From NCBI GenBank assembly GCA_018652955.1, contig JABIBA010000013.1, forward strand, positions 228,253 through 292,252: a stretch of 64,000 bases of DNA, written 5' to 3'. A model generated the notes under the pieces. That model did not search any database, was not told the origin of the DNA, and worked only from the letters and a program-made list of their open reading frames with translations. Source of the DNA: Candidatus Peribacter sp. GTDB lineage: Bacteria; Patescibacteriota; Gracilibacteria; Peribacterales; Peribacteraceae. The position numbers were made by a program, and so were the translations under genes. Shown here piece by piece: positions 8,219 through 15,088 of this stretch. The stretch's first letter is position 1, and each line of letters starts with the position of its first letter.

Positions 8219-8587
8219 TTACTGACAGATAGCGCCGTCGGCGGTTTCTACACACGCAACCGAACAGAACAGAAACCGTGCTTTTCCAGATTCTTCGTAG
8301 CACCTAAGCACCTGTGGCTGACTACAATCGCAGGTTGGATTTGTAAGCTCTACACACTTGCCAGCTTTGCCACAGACCGTGGTTGGCAGTGGGCAATCGC
8401 TATTGAATTTACATTGCGGAAGTGGCTGCTCAGGCGCAGGAATTTGTTGTACCTGAGCGGTTTCTCCGTTAATTACTACAGTTGTTGCTTGAGTTGGGCC
8501 AAAGGATTCTCCGAGCATGAGCATTGCGACCAGTCCTCCGAAGAAGCCGATAGGAAGCAGAACTCTGATGGTAGATTGTTCGAGCAT
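8219..8587 (-). CDS. Membrane-anchored Cys-rich hypothetical protein
   Basis: Unrecognised 122-residue protein. Residues 7-27 (IRVLLPIGFFGGLVAMLML) form an N-terminal signal anchor, followed by an extracytoplasmic part with ten cysteines in patterns such as CKFNSDCP, VCGKAGKCVEL, TCDCSQ and CSVACVET. This spacing resembles small disulfide-knotted domains. Together with the DsbA-like gene 22 nt downstream in the same direction, this suggests a disulfide-bonded surface protein and its folding factor. The start shares a 29-bp divergent promoter region with the WecG-type gene. Confidence 0.7.
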   Translation of the reverse strand: MLEQSTIRVLLPIGFFGGLVAMLMLGESFGPTQATTVVINGETAQVQQIPAPEQPLPQCKFNSDCPLPTTVCGKAGKCVELTNPTCDCSQPQVLRCYEESGKARFLFCSVACVETADGAICQ

Positions 8588-8593
8588 GTTACG

Positions 8594-8599
8594 AGTATA
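8594..8599 (-). promoter_or_regulatory. -10 box of the Cys-rich protein gene
   Basis: TATACT on the minus strand, 6 nt before the ATG at 8587. It sits inside a 29-bp divergent spacer that also holds the opposite promoter. Confidence 0.55.
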
Positions 8600-8602
8600 T
8601 CG

Positions 8603-8608
8603 TATACT
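8603..8608 (+). promoter_or_regulatory. -10 box of the WecG-type gene
   Basis: TATACT on the plus strand, 8 nt before the ATG at 8617. It lies 3 bp from the opposing -10 box at 8594-8599, so the two polymerases would compete. Confidence 0.5.
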
Positions 8609-8616
8609 ATTTATCT

Positions 8617-9333
8617 ATGCAGCGCGTACGAATTCTCGGCGTTCCTCTAGACCCTGTCACACAGGACGAAGCTGTGGCACGTATTTCACAAATGCTGAGT
8701 GACGGAGGAAAGCACCATGTCATGACTCCGAATAACGAGATGATCGTAAAAGCACAGAGCGTACCCGTGTTTAAATCGCTACTGCAGACATCCGAATTAA
8801 GTCTTCCAGATTCAACGGGACTACTGTGGGCGGCTGCGCGTACGGGTCAGCATCTTCCTGAGAGAGTAACCGGCGTAGATACTGTAAAAAGAATACTGCT
8901 AACGTGTAGCGACCAGACTCCTGTCTTTTTCTTAGGAGGACGAAAGGGAGTAGGACAAAGAGCATTGGAGGCAATGCAAAAAGAGAATCCTCGACTGAGA
9001 GGTGAGGCATTCGAGGGCACACCGTCTGAAGAAGATGCAGCGGAAATTATCAATAAAATAAATGATTCAGAGGCAATACTTTTGCTTGTTGCATACGGAG
9101 CACCGAAGCAAGACTTGTGGATAAATCAGCATCTTCTCAATCTCACCTCTGTAAAAGTAGCCATGGGAATCGGCGGGACATTTGATTTTCTATCGGGTTC
9201 TATTAAAAGAGCTCCTCAATGTATGCAGCGTGCTCGACTTGAATGGCTCTGGCGTTTGATACAGCAACCATCACGTATTGGAAGAATCTATACAGCGGTT
9301 ATTCGGTTTCCGCTTCTGGTTCTTCGGGGGTAG
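8617..9333 (+). CDS. WecG/TagA/CpsF family glycosyltransferase (GT26)
   Basis: Transfers a UDP-N-acetylhexosamine-type sugar (ManNAc or ManNAcA in characterised members) to a polyprenyl-linked intermediate at the inner face of the membrane. 238 residues, the usual length. Signatures: ILGVPLDPVTQDEAVARI at the N-terminus, HHVMTPNNEMIVKA, LPDSTGLLWAA (catalytic Asp region), FFLGGRKGVGQRA, VAYGAPKQDLWI and the C-terminal MGIGGTFDFLSGSIKRAP. The UDP-GlcNAc 2-epimerase 1 kb downstream could supply UDP-ManNAc. The 3' end overlaps the convergent gene by 35 nt. Confidence 0.92.
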   Translation: MQRVRILGVPLDPVTQDEAVARISQMLSDGGKHHVMTPNNEMIVKAQSVPVFKSLLQTSELSLPDSTGLLWAAARTGQHLPERVTGVDTVKRILLTCSDQTPVFFLGGRKGVGQRALEAMQKENPRLRGEAFEGTPSEEDAAEIINKINDSEAILLLVAYGAPKQDLWINQHLLNLTSVKVAMGIGGTFDFLSGSIKRAPQCMQRARLEWLWRLIQQPSRIGRIYTAVIRFPLLVLRG

Positions 9334-9652
9334 GTGCGACGTGTAGTTTTTCGATGTGAGACACGTACCATTCTGTCTCTCCTTTTTTAAGAATAATAAA
9401 CTTTGGTCCATCTTTACTCTCTGCCATGTAGTGCCTTTCTGTTTCTTCTTCCTTGAGTACTTCGATACTCCTCAGTCCTTCGTCGGGTAGCAAAAGATAG
9501 ATTGCAATGTCGGGTTTATCGGTAAGGGCAGCACCAAGGTTCATTGTTGCTCTTCCTATTCCTGCAGCAGCACCGACAACAATTATACTCGCCATTAGCC
9601 CCCATCCAACAGTGTGAAGAAATTTGCCTCTGGAGAGTTTGTGGATTTCCAT
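9299..9652 (-). CDS. Hypothetical single-pass membrane protein
   Basis: Unrecognised, 117 residues from the ATG at 9652; the longer frame from 9742 would overlap the phosphoglycerate mutase start and lacks a promoter. One transmembrane helix (residues about 15-36, VGWGLMASIIVVGAAAGIG) is followed by an extracytoplasmic domain with a short beta-like core (KFIILKKGETEWYVSHIEKL) and an acidic tail. A -10 box TATACT stands 9 nt before the start. It overlaps the 3' end of the WecG-type gene by 35 nt in the convergent orientation. Confidence 0.6.
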   Translation of the reverse strand: MEIHKLSRGKFLHTVGWGLMASIIVVGAAAGIGRATMNLGAALTDKPDIAIYLLLPDEGLRSIEVLKEEETERHYMAESKDGPKFIILKKGETEWYVSHIEKLHVAPTPEEPEAETE

Positions 9653-9697
9653 CAGGCGTGAAGTATACCAAACGTAGCTTCTAAAGAGAAGCTGTGG

Positions 9698-9703
9698 TAC
9701 TTT
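9698..9703 (+). promoter_or_regulatory. -10 box of gpmA, supports a GTG start
   Basis: TACTTT lies exactly 6 nt before GTG at 9710, the spacing seen at many ATG starts in this window. It would be only 1 nt before the alternative TTG at 9704. Confidence 0.45.
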
Positions 9704-9709
9704 TTGTCT

Positions 9710-10375
9710 GTGGGAACACTTATTGCAGTTCGGCATGGTCAATCTCAGTGGAATTTGGAGAACAAATTTACTGGATGGACAGATGTTCCTCTGACAGAAC
9801 GCGGAAGCAGTGATGCTGCTTTGTGCGGAGAAGTGCTACGCGGTTTTACATTTGATAATGCATTTACCTCGAAGCTTATGCGAGCAACGGGAACGTTGGA
9901 TGTGATTTTAGAGACTCTTGGACAGACCCCTCCTGTTATTGGAGATGAAGCGCTCAATGAACGCAGCTATGGGGATTTGCAGGGACTCAATAAGGCAGAA
10001 ACTGTAGAGAAACACGGAAAAGAGCAGGTGCAATTATGGCGCAGAAGCTTTGATACGCGGCCTCCAAATGGAGAAAGTATGGCTGATTGCGAAAAGCGCA
10101 CATGGCCGTATTTCGTGGAGAACATTCTTCCTCTTCTTGCAGAAGGAAAGACAGTGTTGGTTGTCGCTCATGGCAACAGCTTGCGTCCAATTGTGAAGAA
10201 TCTTGAGAACTTAACTCCAGAGGTAACTGCTGCGCTAGAGATAGGGCTCTGTACTCCGTACATTTATAAATTCGAAGGTGAAAACATGGTAGAGCATGAA
10301 ATTCTGCATGTTGAAGGGATTGTTACAAAAGGAGCTTCCACGAAAGATAAAAGTGTAGAAGAAGGAAGGGTGTAG
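9710..10375 (+). CDS. gpmA: 2,3-bisphosphoglycerate-dependent phosphoglycerate mutase
   Basis: Glycolytic enzyme interconverting 3- and 2-phosphoglycerate; also possibly a broader histidine phosphatase. The phosphohistidine motif VRHGQSQWNLENKFTGW is at the N-terminus, with LNERSYGDLQGLNK and a second histidine in VVAHGNSLRPIVK. About 221 residues, slightly shorter than E. coli GpmA. No ATG is available in frame upstream of the RHG motif; GTG at 9710 (VGTLIAVRHG) or TTG at 9704 must start it, and the -10 spacing favours GTG. The divergent membrane-protein gene starts 57 nt away. Confidence 0.9.
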   Translation: MGTLIAVRHGQSQWNLENKFTGWTDVPLTERGSSDAALCGEVLRGFTFDNAFTSKLMRATGTLDVILETLGQTPPVIGDEALNERSYGDLQGLNKAETVEKHGKEQVQLWRRSFDTRPPNGESMADCEKRTWPYFVENILPLLAEGKTVLVVAHGNSLRPIVKNLENLTPEVTAALEIGLCTPYIYKFEGENMVEHEILHVEGIVTKGASTKDKSVEEGRV

Positions 10376-10416
10376 TAATTCGCACTTTTCCGTAGATTAC
10401 AGCTACTAAGTTCGGC

Positions 10417-10422
10417 TATGCT
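10417..10422 (+). promoter_or_regulatory. -10 box of the 2-epimerase gene
   Basis: TATGCT exactly 6 nt before the ATG at 10429. This spacing supports that ATG over the upstream TTG at 10423. Confidence 0.5.
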
Positions 10423-10428
10423 TTGTGC

Positions 10429-11751
10429 ATGCAAGAGATTACCTACCGCTCTGACGGCTTTTACGACGAGGTTGCTGCAAGTGACCAGAAGAACGTGCAT
10501 CTTATTATGATCGCGACAAAGCCAGATATTATTAAACAGGTTCCTCTCTACAAAGAGTTACAAAACAGAGGGCACTTGGTTTTGCTCGGTCACACAGGTC
10601 AGCACTACGATGAAAACCTTTCTGGAGGAATGCTAAAAGAATTTGGAGTAGAGCCTGATTTCAACTTGAATGTTCGAGGAGCTGCTCACGAAGTAGTGAG
10701 TCAGATTATCGGTCGGCTTGGTCACGTAATTGGAGAACTTAAAGAGCGCGGCAAGATCGTGATCCCGTATGTTCACGGAGATACGACAACATGCATGGCT
10801 GCTGCAAATGCAGGATACTGTCATCGGTTTGGTGCAGTACACGTCGAGGCAGGTATTCGAACACTGACACCAAAGTTTGCTGACTTTGGACTTTCTGATG
10901 AAGGTTTTGATTGCAAAGCTTGGAGAGAGTTCCAGATGGATCGTAGTAACTGGGAGAGTGGTTCACAAGAGCCATTCCCAGAGCAGTTTAATACGCGCTG
11001 TGCAGAGGCTGCGACGGGTATTCACTTGGCACCTGTAGAACTTGATCGTGAATTTATGTTGAACGAAGGATACTGCGATGATCGTATTTTCGTTGTCGGA
11101 AACTCTGTAGCCGATGCAACGCACGAAGCTTTGGGACGAGCAGAGAGCTCGACTGTATTTGAGCGTCACCCAGAGCTCGCCGACGGAGACTTTGTACGGT
11201 TCTGTATTCACCGTGGAGAAAACTGCACAAACGAAAAGCGCTTCCGTGCAATTTACGATGCAATGAAAATGATGATAGAAGATGGTCGAAAGGTTCTTCT
11301 TATCTCTCTCTTTAAAACAGAGTCAGCTCTAAAAAACTTTGGACTCAAAGAAGAGGTCGATGCGTTGAATGAGAAGCATGATAACTTTATCTACTCACCT
11401 GTGTGGGCAGAGTACGTTGATGTTATTGCTGCGATGAACAAGGCTGCAGTAGTTGCAACTGACAGTGGAAGCATGCAGGAAGAGATGAACGTGATGGGTG
11501 TGCCATGTGTAACCCTTCGCTTTGGATCTGATAGATCTGAGTCTGCAATCAACGGAGGAAACCTGATCGCTCCTCCTATTGATGCAAACCTTATTAAGAG
11601 CATTGTGGAGTTTGCATGGGACAATCAAGATATGCGAAACGCTCCAAAGATCTACGGAGAGAACGTCAGCAGCAAATGTATTGATGCTGTAGAAGAAGTG
11701 CTCGAAAAAGGTGATCCATTTAGAGCAGAGGAAGAGAGAATTGGATTGTAG
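10429..11751 (+). CDS. UDP-N-acetylglucosamine 2-epimerase-like enzyme
   Basis: Interconverts UDP-GlcNAc and UDP-ManNAc (WecB-type, GT-B fold) for surface polysaccharide synthesis. 440 residues versus about 370-390 typical; the extra length lies in an N-terminal extension (MQEITYRSDGFYDEVAA) and an insert after VEAGIRTLTPKFADFGLSDEG. Family landmarks: MIATKPDIIKQVPLYKEL, GHTGQHYDENLSGGMLKEF, VHGDTTTCMAAANAG, VHVEAGIRT, FCIHRGENC and ATDSGSMQEEMNVMGVP with the active-site Asp/Glu. It precedes the O-antigen ligase-like gene and probably feeds the WecG-type transferase at 8617. Confidence 0.87.
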   Translation: MQEITYRSDGFYDEVAASDQKNVHLIMIATKPDIIKQVPLYKELQNRGHLVLLGHTGQHYDENLSGGMLKEFGVEPDFNLNVRGAAHEVVSQIIGRLGHVIGELKERGKIVIPYVHGDTTTCMAAANAGYCHRFGAVHVEAGIRTLTPKFADFGLSDEGFDCKAWREFQMDRSNWESGSQEPFPEQFNTRCAEAATGIHLAPVELDREFMLNEGYCDDRIFVVGNSVADATHEALGRAESSTVFERHPELADGDFVRFCIHRGENCTNEKRFRAIYDAMKMMIEDGRKVLLISLFKTESALKNFGLKEEVDALNEKHDNFIYSPVWAEYVDVIAAMNKAAVVATDSGSMQEEMNVMGVPCVTLRFGSDRSESAINGGNLIAPPIDANLIKSIVEFAWDNQDMRNAPKIYGENVSSKCIDAVEEVLEKGDPFRAEEERIGL

Positions 11752-11782
11752 ATTCTAGTACTTAACTTGTAGGATATCTCTG

Positions 11783-13087
11783 ATGCAAAGATTGAGAGAA
11801 TTATTAACGATTGTATTACTTGGGCTCCTTCCGCTTCACGCCTTTTTTGTAACGGTTGGGACAAATGTACTTGCAGGACCAGGGCATGCACCTCTTACGG
11901 TTCTCGCACTCTGGAAAGAGGCAGTGCTTGGGGTAATACTCCTTATAGCACTTATTGAATGGCTTAAAAAACCACGCTTCTCTCTCGATATCCTCGACTG
12001 GATTATCCTAGGGTTACTTGCCCTATCCGTTATCGTCACTGCAAGGACGCATGCAGATTGGAACGTGTACCTCATTGGGTTTAAGTATGACTTTGTCCCG
12101 CTTATTGCATTCCTTGCTTTGCGAAGAGTGGAGTGGTCGGATCAGTTTAGTAGTCGGTTGCTCAAAATACTCTTGATCGTTGCTGCCGTAGTTTCTGTAT
12201 ATGGAATTTTGAGTATGTATATGCATCAACAGTTTTTTACGTGGCTTGGTTACAGTGATTTGCATTCTCTTTATCAGCCAGATGCACCACTTGCTGCATT
12301 CCAAAAGATTGGCGGCACTGCTATCCGACGTATTCAGTCGACTATGAGCGGGCCGAACCAGTTAGGACTGTGGTTACTCATCCCTCTTAGTATTGCCCTT
12401 GTCCGCAAAAATGCTGTCGGTGTGTTTATCGTATTTGCAATGATGCTTACACTTTCTCGGTCTGCACTTCTTGCTGCAGGTGTATTCATTGCAGTGATTC
12501 TTTGGCGGCAGCTTCCACGAAAAAAATTCTTTCAGTTTGCAGCCGCGATGTTCTGTCTTTCGTTTGTACTATCTATCGTCGCATACTTTTTTGCCGCAGA
12601 TATTATTGTACGTAAGGCATCGACGAGTGACCACATCAGTAGGCCGCTTGCTGCTATCCAGATCATAAAAGAAAATCCTTTAGGTCTAGGACTAGGAACT
12701 GCAGGACCTGCAAGCAATCGTACGAGTGATACCTGTGTGTTCTTGAGCGAGGGGAGTGATGCTTCGTGGGCACAGGTGCACACGAACCTGTGTGTGTTTG
12801 TCGGAGACGTCCAAGTACAGCCAGAAGACAAAGCCTGTGCGTGCCCTGTCCTTCCAGAAAACTGGTACTTACAAATAGGGCTCGAGATGGGAATACTCGG
12901 GTTTGCTCTCTTCATCGCACTAGTAATACTGATACTAAAAAAACTTCCAAAGAACAGCCCTGTATTCTTGGCATTCCTAGGAATATCTATAGCCTCACTT
13001 TTCTTACATGCTTGGGAAGATGCTGCAGTCGCGTATACCGTGTGGGTTTTGGCCGCAGTTATGCTGCGCAAATCTACTAACTATTAA
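11783..13087 (+). CDS. O-antigen ligase/polymerase-like membrane protein
   Basis: Polytopic protein of 434 residues with roughly ten hydrophobic segments, beginning LLTIVLLGLLPLHAFFVTVG, and a large extracytoplasmic loop near residues 300-360 before the last helices. This is the topology of Wzy polymerases and WaaL-type ligases. The loop has several cysteines (SDTCVFLSEG, TNLCVFVGD, KACACPVLPENWYLQIGLEMG), unusual for this family and compatible with disulfides. It follows the UDP-GlcNAc 2-epimerase by 31 nt. A -10-like TAGGAT lies 7 nt before the ATG. Polymerase versus ligase cannot be decided. Confidence 0.78.
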   Translation: MQRLRELLTIVLLGLLPLHAFFVTVGTNVLAGPGHAPLTVLALWKEAVLGVILLIALIEWLKKPRFSLDILDWIILGLLALSVIVTARTHADWNVYLIGFKYDFVPLIAFLALRRVEWSDQFSSRLLKILLIVAAVVSVYGILSMYMHQQFFTWLGYSDLHSLYQPDAPLAAFQKIGGTAIRRIQSTMSGPNQLGLWLLIPLSIALVRKNAVGVFIVFAMMLTLSRSALLAAGVFIAVILWRQLPRKKFFQFAAAMFCLSFVLSIVAYFFAADIIVRKASTSDHISRPLAAIQIIKENPLGLGLGTAGPASNRTSDTCVFLSEGSDASWAQVHTNLCVFVGDVQVQPEDKACACPVLPENWYLQIGLEMGILGFALFIALVILILKKLPKNSPVFLAFLGISIASLFLHAWEDAAVAYTVWVLAAVMLRKSTNY

Positions 13088-13655
13088 ACCGTCTTTTTAT
13101 TGCACTGTCAGCAGAACTGCTCGCGTCTCCTGATTTTTTTGGTTGCTTTGGAAGTGTCTGCGGTTCTTGTTTTTTGAGTTCTTCAATGATTTTTGCAGCA
13201 GCACTTGTGGACTCTGTTTCTCCTGTGCTTCCAGTATGTTCTACCAGGTCTGCTACAGGGGCTTCAGGTTCTAGGACATCATCTCCGAGTACTGTTTCGC
13301 CAGAGACATCTACTGGAGGAGGGGTGTAATGCGCTTTTTCATTGCCTTCTGAAAGCCATCCCGCGACATCATCTTCTGTTACCCCCTGTCCAGATGGCCT
13401 CGGTGCAGGATAGATTTGCTCGTCGCCTCTCTTGCAAATAGAAAGTATGAGTGCTGCACTGCGCCTTGTTACTCTTATTGTAGTAATACCAGTTAGCGTA
13501 CCCGTAAGTTCTGGGTCATTGTTTACAACAATGTCTACAGGTTGCTTTGGTGTAATATCTTTTGAGTTGTTGTTTGGTAGTTTTGCTAATCCCTGTTCCA
13601 ATGTATTGCTTGAAATTATTAATTGTTCACCGACTTTGGAAGTGCGTAGAGACAT
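13077..13655 (-). CDS. Hypothetical protein, soluble and low-complexity C-terminus
   Basis: Unrecognised, 192 residues. The ATG at 13655 is chosen over the in-frame TTG at 13661 because an extended -10 (TGTTATAAT) ends exactly 6 nt before it. The N-terminal half has beta-like segments (QPVDIVVNND, TGTLTGITTIRVTRRSAAL). The C-terminal half is Pro/Glu/Ser-rich and probably disordered. There is no signal or membrane segment. It is the last of three minus-strand unrecognised genes (13077-14990) and overlaps the O-antigen ligase gene by 11 nt. Confidence 0.55.
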   Translation of the reverse strand: MSLRTSKVGEQLIISSNTLEQGLAKLPNNNSKDITPKQPVDIVVNNDPELTGTLTGITTIRVTRRSAALILSICKRGDEQIYPAPRPSGQGVTEDDVAGWLSEGNEKAHYTPPPVDVSGETVLGDDVLEPEAPVADLVEHTGSTGETESTSAAAKIIEELKKQEPQTLPKQPKKSGDASSSADSAIKRRFNS

Positions 13656-13661
13656 AGTCAA

Positions 13662-13667
13662 ATTATA
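13662..13667 (-). promoter_or_regulatory. Extended -10 box (TGTTATAAT)
   Basis: TATAAT on the minus strand with an upstream TG, 6 nt before the ATG at 13655. The box contains the TAA stop of the upstream gene (13663-14064). Confidence 0.55.
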
Positions 13668-14064
13668 ACAAAATATTTAGCCCTCCTTCTAAGTCATCAT
13701 CATTTTTTGCAGAATTCTCAGCAGGAGTATTCGTAGTATCTGATGCCCCCGAGAGAGATAGAATATATGCAGCTGATGCAACATGCCTGTCTCGAAGATC
13801 TAATACATCTCTAGTAGCAGACTCGAGATGTATGCTGCGATATTCCGTGCCAAGACTATCCATAAGACGAGCGATTGCTGACTTATCTCCTTGGCTACAT
13901 GCAAGAGGCATTAATATTCTATTTGCTGCACTAAGTGTTGTTAGATGTGTTGCAGCTCTGTTGGGTTCAGCGGCGCAGGCTATAAAATCTGCAATAAGTT
14001 GTTCTTTTGATAGGGTTGGTCTTTGGCTTGGAGTTACCTCAGAAAGTTTTGATTGATACACCAT
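13663..14064 (-). CDS. Hypothetical protein, helical
   Basis: Unrecognised, 133 residues, soluble and probably mostly helical (KEQLIADFIACAAEPNRAA, NRILMPLACSQGDKSAIARL), ending in a short acidic tail. No signal peptide, metal site or catalytic motif is visible. Its stop codon is part of the -10 box of the next gene. It lies 44 nt downstream of the 293-residue gene in the same orientation, so the three may be expressed together while the last also has its own promoter. Confidence 0.55.
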   Translation of the reverse strand: MVYQSKLSEVTPSQRPTLSKEQLIADFIACAAEPNRAATHLTTLSAANRILMPLACSQGDKSAIARLMDSLGTEYRSIHLESATRDVLDLRDRHVASAAYILSLSGASDTTNTPAENSAKNDDDLEGGLNILL

Positions 14065-14108
14065 AGTAGTCTTTTGTACTCCTAGCGAAGTTCCTTTGTC
14101 AACAATTC

Positions 14109-14990
14109 TTAAAGCCCTTGGGCATATGGCAATACTAGGCGCAAGCCTGTATCCGATTTTTGCACACGTGGCTCTCCCATTGCCGTTGCAGATTCAACTT
14201 TTTCTTTTGCAGCTTTTAAGAGTGCTATTGTCTGCGTTACATGATCTTGGTCGAGATATGCAAAACCCTTTTTAGCTTCTTCTTCCTCCAACATTTGTTC
14301 AATAGTGTGTGCAAACAATGTGCGTACTTGTGCGTCAGAAACGTCTGTCAGTAATGCACGAGAGATTCGATGTGCAAAGCTCAATTGACTCCCAGCGAGA
14401 ATCAGGCGTCGCTCTTCTTCGTCCATGCTCTCTTCATATACTGGTTGAATTTCAGAATTATTTACGTCGAGGTCTACAATTTTTTTGCCAATAAGTGCAG
14501 ATAATTTGAGCCGTAGACCATATGTCATTAAGAAGCTCTCTCCAGGGTGTAAGCCAATATCTTTTACAGTATTTGGTCTGCTTACTTTCTCTCTAGGAAG
14601 AGAAACAGTACTTGTTCTTGATCCCATTTTTACTCCTACATGTTCATTCAGATTTGTAATCATTTGATCACGCAATGGCTCAGAAGTACTTTGACGTCTT
14701 TCATATGCTGTCATGCGTAGCGAAAATTCTTCACATGCTTGTTCTAAGACTTGTTGTATTTCATCACTGTTATCACTGTCTACAGAATGATGTACTTCTA
14801 AAATATCATGTTTAAACTTATCCTCTGCACCGAACTCAAAACTCCATCTTCCTGCTCCTATCTTCCCTGTTTGCTTTCGTAGCCAATTTACAGATGCTTC
14901 TGCAGATCTGCTGCTTTTCTCGTTTCTATGCTCTGGAATAGGTCCATTATTTTCCCTATCCCATTGTATGTATTCTGCTGTGTAACTCAT
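14109..14990 (-). CDS. Hypothetical protein, 293 residues
   Basis: Not recognised. Soluble, charged, largely helical. Segments that stand out are EIQQVLEQACEEFSLRMTAYERRQ (coiled-coil-like), a central LHPGESFLMTYGLRLKLSALIGKK and a helical C-terminus (TQTIALLKAAKEKVESATAM). No membrane segments or known motif. TAAAAT stands exactly 6 nt before its ATG. It begins a three-gene run of unknowns, and a 98-bp AT-rich spacer separates it from the divergent guaA. Confidence 0.55.
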   Translation of the reverse strand: MSYTAEYIQWDRENNGPIPEHRNEKSSRSAEASVNWLRKQTGKIGAGRWSFEFGAEDKFKHDILEVHHSVDSDNSDEIQQVLEQACEEFSLRMTAYERRQSTSEPLRDQMITNLNEHVGVKMGSRTSTVSLPREKVSRPNTVKDIGLHPGESFLMTYGLRLKLSALIGKKIVDLDVNNSEIQPVYEESMDEEERRLILAGSQLSFAHRISRALLTDVSDAQVRTLFAHTIEQMLEEEEAKKGFAYLDQDHVTQTIALLKAAKEKVESATAMGEPRVQKSDTGLRLVLPYAQGL

Positions 14991-14996
14991 TGATGT

Positions 14997-15002
14997 ATTT
15001 TA
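14997..15002 (-). promoter_or_regulatory. -10 box of the 293-residue gene
   Basis: TAAAAT on the minus strand, 6 nt before the ATG at 14990, in an AT-rich divergent spacer shared with guaA. Confidence 0.5.
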
Positions 15003-15076
15003 AATCATTTTTTATATATGTCAAATACAAAAAACGATTCAAACAGCTTTTATTTGCCGAATAGAGGCAATATTTC

Positions 15077-15082
15077 TACACT
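15077..15082 (+). promoter_or_regulatory. -10 box of guaA
   Basis: TACACT exactly 6 nt before the guaA ATG at 15089, predicting a leaderless transcript. The folB gene at 29697 has the same hexamer and spacer length. Confidence 0.55.
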
Positions 15083-15088
15083 GCATCT

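Noticed and set aside
12532-13071. 179-codon minus-strand frame within the O-antigen ligase-like gene
   Set aside because: Antisense to a membrane protein gene; serine/alanine-rich composition is typical of shadow frames.
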